Notes: generated by a model not told the origin, from the letters alone. A DNA stretch of 64,000 nt from Muscardinus avellanarius (GCA_963383645.1 OY726559.1:111207314-111271313), one strand, 5' to 3'; shown: positions 11,466 through 22,181, counted from the stretch's first letter. Translations and numbers: made by a program.

Positions 11466-11757
11466 TTTTTTTTTTTTGTGTGTGTGGTACTGGAGTTCCT
11501 GGAAGCCCTGCTACCACCGGGTTACACTCCCAGACCTATTTTCTTTTTTCTTTTTTTTTTTTTGGTGGTACTGGGGTTCCTGGAAGCCCTTCTACCTCCG
11601 GGCTACACTCCCATGGGCTACACTCCCAGACCTATTTTTTAACTTTATGTGGAAACAGGGTCTCTTAAGCCAGCGAGGCTGGCTCCGAACCAGCGCGATC
11701 CTCCTGTCTCTGCCTGCCAAGCGCGGGGATTACAAGCGTGCGCCACCACGCCCGGCT
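11466..11757 (-). mobile_element. Short-linker SINE with two ID modules
   Basis: Minus-strand order: B1 (11757-11641), ID (11640-11564), T-rich spacer (11563-11540), second ID (11539-11478). Inside the first ID module a 14-bp block (gggctacactccca) is duplicated. Possible 9-bp flanks 'gggcccagg' (11457) and 'gggcccggg' (11759). Confidence 0.9.
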
Positions 11758-11767
11758 TTGGGCCCGG

Positions 11768-12566
11768 GTTTTACTAGCCCATCTAGAGCACACTTAGGAC
11801 TCTGTTTTCAAGACTATATGCCTGCCGAATCTGATGAGCATCCACGAGACGTTAGCACATGGCTGTAAACCTTTCCAGCTGGGACTATCTTTTCTAATCT
11901 GATTCTGCGTATCACCTTCTTAGCTACTAATTCTAGAAGCCAAAGGAAGGGCAAGGCACGGTGGAGCTTACTGTATTACTTCAGAGATGTGCGAGGCCTG
12001 TGGAAGGGGATGGTTTAGCCACGTAGAGAGAGCCCTGTTCTGAAGTTCTGGGTCCCTCAGGGCATCCATATCCTACGGCTCAAGAGCCCACTGCTCATCA
12101 GTGCTGTAATTTTCTTATAAGAAACATGGAGAGGTGGTGAGCACAACAGGAATTTTAATTTGTCAGCCTGCAATATGAATTTCTCAAAGTGATTTTCAGC
12201 GGCCTCAGCTTAGTGCCTGTAGCAGTAAGAGTCATTTGCCATGGTCATAAAACAGCTATATTTCCATCCCTCCCTATTTGAGCCATACCCTGGAGGATTC
12301 CATGTCTCTCACTCTGAATTAGCCAATCTCATGAGTTTGCATCCAAGGTCACAGTCTGAGCTCCGTCCTTCAGGACCCTTGTCTTTGGGTTCTTGAGCGT
12401 CTACAGGGCCTTCGTCTCAGTGTCTCCTGAGTGTCCACCTCTTTTTCAGCCTTGATAAGGGTTGTGTTTTCACTTTCTCCTTGAATTATATTTTCCTTAT
12501 CTTTGTTTATTTTGTTAGCATTTGCAAAGAATAAACTTTGAGTTTTATTAGTCAAGGTTATTCTTT
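11768..12566. other. Unassigned sequence
   Basis: No gene or repeat family recognised between two SINEs. Confidence 0.3.
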
Positions 12567-12635
12567 TCTCCTCCTCCTCCTCCTCCTCCTCCTCCTCCTC
12601 CTCCTCCTCCTCCTCCTCCTCCTCCTTCTCCTTCT
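12567..12635. repeat. (TCC)n microsatellite, SINE tail
   Basis: About 22 trinucleotides; on the minus strand (GGA)n in the tail position of the adjoining SINE. A polyleucine frame across it is not a gene. Confidence 0.95.
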
Positions 12636-12763
12636 TTTTGGTGGTGCTGGGGTTCCTGGAAACCCTTCTACCTCCGGGCTACACTCCCAGACCTATGAAC
12701 CTGTGCGATACTCCTGTCTCCGCCTCCCAAGCGTGGGGGATTACGTGCGCCCCCACGCCCGGT
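12636..12763 (-). mobile_element. B1-dID SINE with internal deletion
   Basis: Short-linker type. The ID module and the outer B1 part are present but the linker and inner B1 are deleted, giving 128 bp rather than ~190 bp. Confidence 0.85.
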
Positions 12764-12915
12764 CTTTTTCTTTCTTTTTTAAAGTTAATTTCAGTTATCT
12801 TTATGCATTCTTTCAACTGTTTTATTTCTCTTATTAACTTTTGAATTTTATTTTCAATTCATCTCCATTTAATCATACTTGAATACAGTTAAAACTCTGT
12901 AATATATATATATAT

Positions 12916-13117
12916 TTTTTCTTTGCGGGTCTGGTGATGGAACCCAGGGGCGTCCGACCTCTGAGCTACACCTCCTGCCTATTTTTTATCCTTTATTTGG
13001 AAACAGGGTCTCACTGAGTTGCAAAGGGCCTCACTAAGTAGCTGATCTGCAAACTGCGATCCTCCAATCTCGGCCTCCCGAAAGCTGGGATTACAAGTGT
13101 GTGCCACCACGCCCGGC
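12916..13117 (-). mobile_element. B1-dID SINE, long-linker type
   Basis: Complete dimer on the minus strand, next to a short (TA)n run at 12902-12915. Confidence 0.87.
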
Positions 13118-13283
13118 GATATACATGGATTTCCTTCTGACTAGATCTCGTAGAGTTTGAAACATTAGCGATCTATTACACTTATTAATTTCTAAGGAAC
13201 CTATAATCTTACTCATTTTTCTTATATTTTAATACTAAGACTTATTTGAAAAAAATTAACTTTTTCTGTGGATTTTTTTGGTA

Positions 13284-13503
13284 TTTTTTTTTTTTTTTTT
13301 GGTGGTACTGGAGATTGAACCCAGGGGCATTTTACCTCCTAGCTACACTCCCCCAGTCTTATTATTTTATTTTCTGTTTTGAAACAGGGTCTCACTAAGT
13401 TGCGAGGTGCCTCACTAAGCAGCTGAGTTTGCCTGCAAACATGCGATTCTCCCGTCTCAGTCTCCCAAGTACTGGGATTGTAGCGTGTGCCACCACACCC
13501 AGC
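13284..13503 (-). mobile_element. B1-dID SINE, long-linker type
   Basis: Complete but diverged dimer with a 17-nt T run (poly-A tail on the minus strand). Confidence 0.85.
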
Positions 13504-13615
13504 TTGCTAGTTTCTTTAACATTATTGAAGTTTTGTAGTATTTTGGCTGGTCTCAAAACTATTCTAAGTAGCTAGGCTACTTAGCATTGATACAGTCACT
13601 CTAGCACATAAATCA

Positions 13616-13831
13616 ATATGGTACTGGGGATTGAACCCAGAGACATTCTACTTCTGAGCTATACCCTTAGCCCTTTTTAATTTTTTTATTTTGAAACAGG
13701 GTCTCACCAAATTGCTGAGGACCTTGATTAATTGCTGAGGTTGGCCTCGAATCTGTGAGGTCCTCCTGTCTCAGCCTACAATTTTAGCTTCCCGCATACT
13801 GGGATTACAGGCATGCATCCCCATGTCTGGC
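13616..13831 (-). mobile_element. B1-dID SINE with B1 insertion
   Basis: Complete dimer. The B1 half carries ~16 extra bases near 13780 ('tacaattttagcttcccgca') compared with other copies. Confidence 0.82.
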
Positions 13832-13864
13832 AGAACATTTTGCTTAAAAAAAAAGGAGAGAAGT

Positions 13865-14140
13865 ACCTGGGCGTGGTGGCGCAGTTTGTAATCCCAGCAC
13901 TGGGGAGGCTGAGACAGGAGGATCGGGGTTCAAGGACAGCCCTCAGCTCCTTAGTGAGGCCCATTGCAACTCAGTGAGACCCTGTTTCAAAATAAAGAAT
14001 CAAAAATCGGGCTGAGGGTGGGGCTCAGAGTTAGAATGCCCCTGGGTTCCAACCCCAGTACTGCAGGGTAAAAAAAGAAAAAGAAAAAGAAAAGAAAAGA
14101 GGAAAGAAAAGAAAAGAGGAAAGAAAAGAAAAGAAAAGAG
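13865..14140 (+). mobile_element. B1-dID SINE with (AAAAG)n tail
   Basis: Opposite in orientation to the previous copy and only 33 bp away, forming an inverted SINE pair. The tail (14070-14140) is an A4-5G repeat. Confidence 0.88.
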
Positions 14141-14980
14141 ACAGAAAACAATTCTGCTGAACTGAACTGAAGTGTGCGGGCAGTAAGAAAACCTGCCCTG
14201 GCTGTGCTTGGAGCAGCCCCGCCCTGAAACACTGGAACTCTAGTGGCCCGGTGTGTCCATTATATAAATATTCCAGTGGGGTTTGAGGAAATCTGTATTC
14301 TCTGTTCGGCAGACAATATTGTACATCTAGTTACTCAAGTTTACTTATAACGTGACCAAGTCCTTGTGTCCTTATTCTTTGGTGTATTTTGTGTGTAACT
14401 TGCTGTAGGGGGGACATCAGAGCCTTCTCTGCCAGGGAGGGATTAGTGAATCCTCTCAGTAGTCCTAATCCACGTCAACATTATGCCGCCTGCCGCACAG
14501 AGGTTCATAACTGTGAAATCCTAGTGGCTCCTCCTCATCGCCATGAAAAGCCCACATTGCTTTTCTTTTATTGAATGTCTTTTACACTGAATTCTGTTTG
14601 GACTTATTTCTATATTGGTAGTCTTTCTTGCGGTATTTGCTCAAGATATCTCTGTTTGCTTTTTCATTTCTCATTTTTTTCCATGGGCTTTTAAGGCTGT
14701 CTTTTAGAAATAACATATCTCTGGACTAAAATGTTCTTATTTACCCAATTTTGGAGAGGATATTTTTATTTTTCTAGGGGAATTTGACCCGGTCGTGTAT
14801 ATTATGATGATGAATATATTTGGACTTGTGCTTGACATTCTGTTGTTTTTGTTTTTTGCCTTTTTTTTTTTGGAAACCGTTACTCATCTTTGCTTTTTGT
14901 TATATTTATCAAGGATTATTTGTTTTCTTTTGCTTTACTTTTTTTTTTCTGTATGCCCTGCCATTTCCTCTTTAAAGTAC
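14141..14980. other. Unassigned sequence
   Basis: AT-rich, with several T runs at 14850-14950; no supported gene or repeat. Confidence 0.3.
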
Positions 14981-15120
14981 TAGAACACTGGTTCACATAG
15001 TTAAAATCATGCAGAGTGCCTCTTAAATTCAGACTCCTAGGTCCTTCTTTCGGAAGTCCTGACTCTGTACATCTGAGGGTACATTGCCTGGGAATCTGCA
15101 TTGTATCACAAGAGGTTCTG
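14981..15120 (+). mobile_element. MER5A-like hAT DNA-transposon fragment
   Basis: The order 'actggttcacatagttaaaa', 'agagtgcctcttaaattcag', 'actcctaggtcc' and 'ctgggaatctgcattg' parallels the MER5A non-autonomous hAT element of placental mammals. It is diverged and the right terminus is not clear. Confidence 0.55.
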
Positions 15121-15479
15121 TAGAAGACATTTTCAAGATTCCAGAGCAAAAATTAGCGCAGTCAAATTACAGAAGTGAAACGTCATGTTGCTATTCTTTC
15201 AAGCATTATGTTAAATAATATAAATCTACATATACGTTATATATATATGTCAGGAATTTACCTAATGTTATAATCTGCATCTAATCAAGTTTAAAATATT
15301 ATCCTTTTACTTCCCTTTTTGATTTCCATCTGTGAACTAACTTAAGTTTTATATTATTTATTTGACCTTAAACATCTTCTTCAATGGCACTTTTTTGATT
15401 AACATATAGTTCACCGCTATATTTTCAGGAATTATGCAAAAATGCCTATCGGTTTAATAGGTTTATATTTCATTACTTC
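15121..15479. other. Unassigned AT-rich sequence
   Basis: Holds a short (TA)n at about 15237-15250; nothing else recognised. Confidence 0.3.
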
Positions 15480-15960
15480 TACTTTTTAAAGACTTTTGAA
15501 ACTGTAAAATATAGCATGCATTCAGAAAAATGCATAAAACATGAACTAATAAAGTAAGAACCACTAACCGGGTCAACAGAGTATTTCTGGTACCCTCTAA
15601 AATCTGCCGGTCCCTTGACAGTCATCACTATCTTCTCTGTTCCTCAAACACAAAGCCACTCCCTGATTGGTACGGTCATTCACTTCCTTGGTCTACTTTC
15701 CAGTTTTGCTATCTTATTATTCATTACACACTAAAGTTCATTCTATTTTTCCTATGTCAAGATTTTTATGAATAAAATTAACAATACACATTATTTTATG
15801 CCTAGTTCATTTTGTTCAACATTATACCCATAAGATTCTCTTTCTCTTTGTGACATATAGTTTCAATTAATATATTGATCCCATAATTTATTAATTATAC
15901 CTTTGGAGATTTGAGCTGTTTCTGTTTCAGGGACCACTAGCTCTGCTTCACACACACTTA
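15480..15960 (-). mobile_element. Possible ancient L1 fragment
   Basis: Phrases like 'aaaatatagcatgcattcag', 'atgcataaaacatgaact' and 'cattttgttcaacattatac' resemble antisense 3' sequence of very old L1 subfamilies. Divergence is high and no frame survives. Confidence 0.45.
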
Positions 15961-16069
15961 TGCACGTGTGAATTTAAGTGCGCAGGCAAATTCTGCCATC
16001 AGTTCTCTGAAACTATCTGAGTGTCCTACAATTCAACTCGATTTTGACACTAACTGCCCAAAGCTTGTT

Positions 16070-16700
16070 TAGACTCCGCAAGATAAGGACAGATTTCTTC
16101 ATAAGACTGCTCCCACTTCAGACGTCAGCCACAAATCCTAGGGCGCCACCCACACTCCTGCCTGGCCAGCTCCAGACTTCAAAATCCGGTGGACTCCTAT
16201 GCACTTCTGAAGTGCACAGGGACTTGGCATCAGATCCCACGAAAAGCTCAGTCCTCCTCAAGGTAGCTCTGCCGCAGAGGTCAACTGCTGGGCTTAGGGG
16301 CCCCGGCAATTCTGACTGCTTATACATTCAGGGGTTCTCATGAGCCCCTCAGGTTTGATGGTTCACTGGACCAACTCATAAAACTCAAGGCACTCTACGA
16401 GTGACTGTAGCTCTACAGACCAGGAGCAGATGCCGCGGGCGCAGCCAGGGTGCGGTGGGAGGGCAGCAGAACTCCATGGCTCCTTCGGAATCTGGGACGT
16501 TCGTTGTTCTCTCAGGGCATCAGTCTGAATGTTCCGGAAAGCTACGCGGAGCTTCCCAGCCAGGCAGTATTGGGTTTTCACTACATGGGCACGATTGGTT
16601 TAACCATTTAGCACATGGTTGAACTTACTCTCCTTCACCTGGAAGTCAGAAGGCTGAAAATTTCAGCCTTCTGAAAATGTGCCTGATTGTCTTTTTCTAT
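16070..16700 (-). mobile_element. Ancient LTR-like mammalian repeat
   Basis: The segment around 16320-16410 ('ggggttctcatgagcccct', 'gtttgatggttcactgga', 'ccaactcataaaactcaagg') and 16570-16640 ('acatgggcacgattggttta') recalls a widespread mammalian LTR-type repeat that I remember in outline but cannot name with certainty. The left limit and the strand are guesses. A 29-bp palindrome lies at its right end. Confidence 0.4.
16646..16674. repeat. 29-bp palindrome
   Basis: Arms of 14 bp (tcagaaggctgaaa and its exact reverse complement) around a single central A. Could extrude as a hairpin. Confidence 0.95.
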
Positions 16701-16709
16701 TAATCCCCT

Positions 16710-16766
16710 TTTCCTTCCTTCCTTCCTTCCTTCCTTCCTTCCTTCCTTCCTTCCTTCCTTCCTTCT
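16710..16766. repeat. (CCTT)n microsatellite, SINE tail
   Basis: Fourteen or so units in the tail position of the minus-strand SINE that follows. Confidence 0.92.
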
Positions 16767-16977
16767 CAATTTTTTTTGTATTAAAGGTTGCACCCAGAGG
16801 CATTATACCTCCAAGCTACAAACTCAGCTCCTTTTTTTTTTTTTTTTAAATTTGAAACAAGATGTCAGTTAGTTGCTGAGGGACCTCTTTAAGTTGCTGG
16901 AGCTGGCCACAAACCTTCAATCCTCCTGTACTGGCCTCCCAAGTACTGGGGTTACAGGCATGAGCCACCATGCCTGG
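16767..16977 (-). mobile_element. B1-dID SINE, diverged
   Basis: Complete dimer with a 17-nt T run between its ID and B1 parts and a B1 start closer to an old consensus (CAGGCATGGTGGCTCATGCC read on the minus strand). Confidence 0.82.
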
Positions 16978-17181
16978 TTCATGCGTGGTCTTTCTGCTGA
17001 CCAGCTCCTACCCTGAAATCATCCAGGGGCCACTACAAGTAACCTATCAGCATAACACAAATATTTTGACTACTCAGGACATGAAAGGAATTTTGAAGCT
17101 CTATGCCAGGAACCAGGGACAAAGACAAGATATTTTATAGTGTACCATGACAGGTAAGTAATGTTTTGGTGGCATATACTT
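16978..17181. other. Unassigned sequence flanking the composite element
   Basis: Unique-looking DNA that supplied the target site; it ends in 'acttaagattgaatctg', the left target-site copy. Confidence 0.5.
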
Positions 17182-17196
17182 AAGATTGAATCTGGA

Positions 17197-17342
17197 GGCG
17201 CTGGTGGGGCGCCCCTAGGCGACCCCACTCTCCACCCGGAAGGACCCCGTGGTCCGGCCCCCAGGCCCCGACCCTGGGCGGGTGGGCAGGCGCTGGCGGA
17301 GCAACCCTAGGCGACCCCCCTCTCCACCCGGAAGGACCCTGT
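17197..17342 (+). repeat. 92-bp-period GC-rich duplication at element 5' end
   Basis: Both copies begin 'ggcgctggYgg' (17197 and 17289), contain 'cctaggcgacccc' and 'tctccacccggaaggacc'. The second copy stops after 54 bp. CpG density is far above the flanks. In position it corresponds to a promoter-bearing 5' module, but no promoter activity can be read from it. Confidence 0.9.
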
Positions 17343-17376
17343 AAAAAAGGAAAAGAAAAAGAAAAAAGGAAAATAT

Positions 17377-17910
17377 CGGAGAGGGGTCAAAGAGGTGGCG
17401 GATGCCAGGATACTGGAGATGCAGACAAAACTTATCCAAATGAACTGGAATTATTGGAAAAATTCCCCGCTAAGGAGGACTGTTTCTTCTCTACATTGTT
17501 AAGAATCTGGGACATCACCTGTAAGGAGAGAGACTTTAGCGGAGACCAAGGAGAAAGGCGGTGCTGAAAGCGGTCTCCGCGTTGGCGGTGGAGACTTGTA
17601 TTCAGGCGGAGCAGAAATTGGAGCCTACCAACCTTATTTATTTATTTATTTTTTGGAGAAATTACACCAAAGGTTGAATGCTACCGTCACGCATGCTTAG
17701 GAAGACTGGACAACATTCAGAGTGGAAAAAGAGCTTGGGAAAGATTTGAAATGGTGGAGGCAGTGGCAATGGCAGTGGCCAGTACTCAGGGGAGGCAGAA
17801 ATCTGATGCATTACACCTGGAACCTTTGAAGTAATGACCCCAGAGGCAGAATACTACCACCACCACACACCCTCGAGAATGTGGGACAAATAGTTGGGCA
17901 AAGAGGGTGC
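17377..17910 (+). other. Unrecognised middle domain of the composite element
   Basis: About 530 bp with no similarity I recognise. It contains 'gagagagactttagcgga', weakly matched by a stretch at 27607 ('gagagactttggtggag'), and a short (TTTA)n at 17634-17652. Confidence 0.7.
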
Positions 17911-18530
17911 TCGGATTAGAGCCTGCCGAGGGTTGAGGCAGGTGACAGACACAATAAAGCTGGGATCGGAGCCTGCCGTGAGGCAAGGCCGGTGCTGGGG
18001 CCAACGGCTGGCATCGGAGCCTTCCATGAGGCAAGGCTGTTATTGAGGCCTCTGAGGCCAGGATCAGAGCCTGCCGAGGGGTTAGGCCGGTGCTGGGGCC
18101 AGCGAGGCAGGGATCAGAGCCTGCTGCGAGGCAAGGCCGGTGCTGGGGCCTCCAAGGCCTGGATCAGAGCCTGCTGAGGGGTTTGGCCGGTGCTGGGGCC
18201 ACTGGCCAGCATCGGAGCCTTCCATGAGGCAAGGCCGCTACTGAGGCCTCCGAGGCCTGGATAGGAGCCTGCCGAGGGGTTAGGCCGATGCCGGGGCCAT
18301 TGGCTAACATCGGAGCCTGCTGTGAGGAAGGCTGGAGCTGGGGCCTCTGAGGCCGGGATCGGAGCCAGCTGAGGGATTAGGCCAGTGTTGGGGCCAGCGA
18401 GGCCAGAACGGGGGCCTCCCATAAGGCAAGGCCGCTGCTTGAGCCAGTGAGGTCTGGATCAGTCCACCGGGTAGCCAGGCCACAACTGAGGCCATCAAGA
18501 GTGGGATCAGTACTTGCAACACGGCATGCA
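17911..18530 (+). repeat. VNTR of ~49-bp units with ~198-bp higher-order period
   Basis: Twelve to thirteen units, most starting 'cRgagcctgc': starts at 17967, 18015, 18065, 18115, 18165, 18213, 18263, 18311, 18360, 18409, 18460 and 18508, after a degenerate unit at ~17913. Units are 48-51 bp and share 'ggccggtgctggggcc'. The variant 'ccttccatgaggcaagg' recurs every fourth unit (18015, 18213 and, changed to 'cctcccataaggcaagg', 18409), so four monomers form a 195-198-bp higher-order unit. Confidence 0.93.
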
Positions 18531-18865
18531 CAGAGAAATATCGCAGAAAATTAAAACCAGATGCTTCCCCTAATCAGCAATAACTAGGAGGAAACGGGCA
18601 ACAGGAAGTGGTCGAGCTATAGAAAGGGCCCTATAGTGAAGCAATTAAGGTGACCAATCAGAGGGTATGGAATAGGGGAGGATGGAGCCTCTTTAAAAAG
18701 CAGGAGGTACATAAACATATGTATCAAAGTTAATCACCAAACAAGCATGGGATAGAGGGAGAGGAGGGAATGGGATGGGGACTGGATGAGGGCTAATTGG
18801 ATGATGTGTGCTTGTATATCCTCTCAAGTCTTATATTCCAATGTGATGTATGATTACAATGTACC
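18531..18865 (+). other. 3' region of the composite element
   Basis: Purine-rich ('gatagagggagaggagggaa') then an end of the form 'aatgtgatgtatgattacaa' + 'tgtaccaataaa'. The same end, with few changes, occurs at 27860-27878 and 43770-43795, which suggests an L1-family 3' UTR. Confidence 0.7.
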
Positions 18866-18896
18866 AATAAAAATAAATAAAAAAAGATTGAATCTG

Positions 18897-19229
18897 CTGG
18901 ACCATCATAAATATGTACACTCAAATCTGCTGGAAAATGCCAAACTATATTAAAAATGGTGATTTTAATTTATACCCTCCCTAGTAAAATATTTCTGGGA
19001 GCTCAAATGGTCCCATATTTTGTAGACACTTGGCATTATCGAAGTTCATAATTTTGTCAGTTGGTAGGTACATAGGTCTCTACCTTTTCCTTAAAATAAT
19101 AACTTCCTTTTATTCCTGGAAGTTTTCACTGGGTATGGAATTTTAGACCAGCAGTTATCCCCCCATATACATCCTTCCACTACCTTGTAGCTTCAGTGCT
19201 GCTGTTAAGAACTTTTATTTTTATTTTCT
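18897..19229. other. Unassigned sequence
   Basis: Unique-looking AT-rich DNA to the right of the composite element; nothing recognised. Confidence 0.35.
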
Positions 19230-19436
19230 ACCTTTTGTTTTTTGTGGCACTGGGCTTGAACCCATTCTACCTCTGAGCTACACCTGGTCCTTTTAATCTT
19301 ATTTTTATTTGGAAACAGGATCTCACTAAGTTTCTGAGGGCCTCACAAAGTTGTTGAGGCTGGCCTTGAACCTGTGATCTACCTGTCTCGGCCTCCTATG
19401 TACTGGGATTACAGATGTGTACCACCATGCCCGGCT
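19230..19436 (-). mobile_element. B1-dID SINE, diverged
   Basis: Complete dimer on the minus strand with a shortened ID module ('gaacccattctacc' lacks the usual 'aggggc'). Confidence 0.84.
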
Positions 19437-20441
19437 CTGTTGTTCTTTTAAAGATTGTGTGTGCGTGTGTGAGTGTGTATGCACAAAAGTTTATCTGTTG
19501 TTTTTGAGATTTAAAAAAATTATTTTCTCCAATTACAGGATGGTATGTCTGGGTGTGGGCTTCTTTTCATTCACCTTAATAGAGAGCTTTGGTCTTACCT
19601 GGACTAGGGTTTTTCTTTGGTTCAGGAGAATCCTCAGGCTTTATCCTTTCCAGTATCATTTGTGTTGTATTGTCTTTCTCTGCTGAGTGTCTGCTCAAGA
19701 CAGGTTACTCTGTCTCACTTCATTTTTTGTTTATTATCATTTCTCTTATTTATTTTTTACCTATTTAACTCATCTGTGCTGAGTTATGGCTGTGTCTTAT
19801 GATTTAAACACATTTCTCTAGTTCTTAAGCCCTTTTCACTCCCTAATTGGTCATCTAACTTTTCAGTTCGACAACCTTGTCTGGCTCTTTTTCAAGTATG
19901 CAATGTCAGTTTTTTTCCCCCGTTGCATGCAGATATTTTTGAATTTTAGAAATGTCTTTTGAACAGAGCCGGCACAGTCATTTTACCCACTGAGTCTGAT
20001 AATGTAAGCATAAGAGGCTTAGCAGGGCATTTTCTGATGTTTATGTTTTATTTATTTTTTTTTTCTTGGAGTCTATTTTCTTATGTGTCTGATTTATTTG
20101 ACCATGGTCTTTTCAATGTAAATAAAATATTTACTTGTGGGGGTGACGTAACATTTATAAAGTGTGTTCATGCTTATGTTAGCCTGGGATGGGGTCTGGG
20201 ATCTTCTTAGTTCCCGTTCACGGTCTGTGATTCTCTGAATGTTCAATAACGCAAGTCCAGACGGCAAGGCTGCCTATGCGAGAGTTTATTCACTCCTGAC
20301 TCTCCTCCATCCTCAGGATAAAACTCTCTAGGGTCTCCTTGTGTTGTGGAGAGAAATTTCTATCAGATTCCTCATCTTTTGCAGGCTCTAGGTATGGGTT
20401 ATTATTTTCTTGACCTTTGAGACCAGTTCCAAGAAAATTCA
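19437..20441. other. Unassigned AT-rich sequence
   Basis: T-rich with small TG run at 19457-19480. A 'gagagtttattcactcc' segment near 20280 would read as an AATAAA on the minus strand; no LTR ends found. No gene supported. Confidence 0.3.
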
Positions 20442-20523
20442 GGGGTTGGGGATGGAGCTGGGTGGTGCAGTACTTGCGTCCCATACACGAGGGGCTGGGT
20501 TCAACTCCCAGCATCACACACAA
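20442..20523 (+). mobile_element. ID element (tRNA-derived SINE)
   Basis: Single ID monomer starting 'ggggttggggatggagctg', with a B-box-like 'GGGTTCAACTCCCAGC' and a short CA-rich end. Well separated from any B1 half, so an independent ID insertion. Confidence 0.8.
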
Positions 20524-20671
20524 TGGACCATCAAAGTAATGAGAGGCAACCTCAACACAAGAAGAAAAACCTCAAACTGTCTGTGACTGGGAAGGAGTCC
20601 TATGGCCAAAGTAGCTGTCATGATCACATGTTATTTTGGAATTCTAGTTAGTTTTGACTTTACATTTTTAA

Positions 20672-20892
20672 TATTTATTTATTTATTTATTTCTGTGATA
20701 CTGGGGATGGAACCCAGTGGCATTCTCCCTTCAAGCTACATCCCCAGTCCTATTTTTTTTTTAATTTTTAAATAGGGTCTCACTGAGTTGCAGAGGGCCT
20801 CACTAAGTAGCTGAGGCTGTCTGCGAACAATGATCCTCCTGTCTCAGCCTCCTAAGTACTGGGATTACAAGCGTGCGCCACCATCCCCAGCT
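20672..20892 (-). mobile_element. B1-dID SINE with (ATTT)n tail
   Basis: Complete L-type dimer; the tail on the minus strand is (AAAT)4-5 (20672-20690). Confidence 0.88.
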
Positions 20893-20917
20893 TGACTTTG
20901 CGTCTTTAAAATTATTA

Positions 20918-20980
20918 TTCTTTTTCCCCCCTCTTTCTCTCCCTTTCTCCTCTTCTCTTTTTTTCTCTTCCTCTTTCTTA
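20918..20980. repeat. Pyrimidine-rich tract
   Basis: About 60 bp of C and T only, with CTCTTTCTC-like repeats. Confidence 0.8.
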
Positions 20981-21000
20981 GATTAAAATGTTTTATGTTT

Positions 21001-21194
21001 GACGCCGGGCGTGGTGGCGCACGCTTGTAATCCCCGCGCTTGGGAGGCGGAGACAGGAGGATAGCGCAGGTTCGAAGCCAGCCGGCGCGCTGGCTTAGGA
21101 GACCCTGTTTCCAAATAAAAATGTAAAAATAGGTCTGGGAGTGTAGCCCGGAGGTAGAAGGGCTTCCAGGAACCCCAGTACCACCAAAAAAAAA
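21001..21194 (+). mobile_element. B1-dID SINE, short-linker, young
   Basis: Near-consensus S-type copy. A 16-bp perfect target-site duplication (aaaatgttttatgttt) lies at 20985-21000 and 21195-21210. Confidence 0.96.
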
Positions 21195-21210
21195 AAAATG
21201 TTTTATGTTT

Positions 21211-22181
21211 TAGTTGTTTCTTGAGTGCTGTTCCAGTCATTACTGAAAACAGGAAGTATATTATTTTTTGAATACTTTTTATTTTGCTAGAGTCTAGAGT
21301 CTTTTTTTTAAGAAATAGTAGATGAGTAGTGAGTGCATTAAATCTTGATATATTAAAAAATCCTTTCTTTATCTTTATCTCTGGTTGATAATTTGGTTGG
21401 GTATAGTAGTCTAAGTCTGAAATGATTTTTCCCTACCACTTGTAAGCTGGGCGGTGTTTTCTGAATTCTCTTTTGAAGTTCTCTTCTCTAAATTACCCCT
21501 TTGCAATGGAAGGTCTTTTTAGGTCTTTAGGAAGGCATCTGAGGGCCCACGTGCTGATCAAGTAAGGAAATATTTGCATTCATGTCGGAGAATATTGGGT
21601 TTTGTTCCTGGGTGAGACCGTCTGTCTGATCTGACATGAAAATGTCTTGCCTAATAAGGAGATCTGGTGTTAGCCCAGCTATCCTCTCTTTACCCAAAGT
21701 CCCATGACAGAAGCCTTCTTTATGTGGACCCTCCACTATCAAGAGCAGATCTGGGGATTTTATTCCCATGATTAATGCCAAAGCACCAAACAGCTGTGCA
21801 TTATCAGGGGCAGGGAAGAATGATGACTGCTCAGCTGTGTTCTATGAAATACTTTAGTTAATTAATTTGGACACCCTTATTTCTTTTTTCTGGCATGAAC
21901 ACAGTGTCTAGAACCAGAAGTCTTTGCTTACCTCCTGGCCTTAATATAGGGAAAATTATAGGTGTCTGGGACATCTGCCCTCACTCCCAGGAAGTGGCAG
22001 TCATTATTAAAGTCCTAGGCAATGTCAGTAGGATGCTACACGATAAAAATTGCAGACGTTGCGATATCAATGCAAACTGTGAAATGGAACCCTGATCATG
22101 AAGAGGTAGTTCAACCGACCCCAGAAAGCGACTGAATTTTTAAAGTGTCTTTCTACATCCAGCCAAGCTATTAAAATAGTT
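21211..22181. other. Unassigned sequence
   Basis: Two facing frames near 21530-21780 and 21895-22095 have no recognisable domain. A fragment of an old retroelement is possible but I cannot show it. Confidence 0.3.

Larger units (their letters stand above)
17195..18883 (+). mobile_element. SVA-like composite VNTR retrotransposon
   Basis: A complete, apparently undescribed non-autonomous retrotransposon of ~1.69 kb. Order: GC-rich 5' module with a 92-bp period (17197-17342); A/G-rich spacer (17343-17376); ~530 bp of unrecognised sequence (17377-17910); VNTR of ~49-bp units (17911-18530); a 3' region (18531-18865); AATAAA at 18866-18871 running into an A-rich tail. It is flanked by a perfect 13-bp duplication (aagattgaatctg) at 17182-17194 and 18884-18896, and the target reads TT|AAGA, close to the L1 endonuclease preference TT|AAAA. 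The last ~30 bp resemble L1 3' ends elsewhere in the window. No protein is encoded: frames across it are translated repeats. The architecture resembles primate SVA/LAVA but I see no sequence kinship. Confidence 0.85.

Noticed and set aside
17911..18530. CRISPR array
   Set aside because: The repeat units are contiguous and diverged with no unique spacers, and the context is a mammalian genome.
17786..18531. Frames with repeated 'PHGRLR' and 'ALPHGRL' type motifs on the minus strand
   Set aside because: They translate the VNTR of the composite element; the period is ~49 bp, which is not a multiple of three, so no stable repeat protein results.
20442..20523. tRNA gene
   Set aside because: It has tRNA-like A/B boxes but the sequence and A/C-rich end match ID SINEs, and no cloverleaf with a clear anticodon can be drawn.
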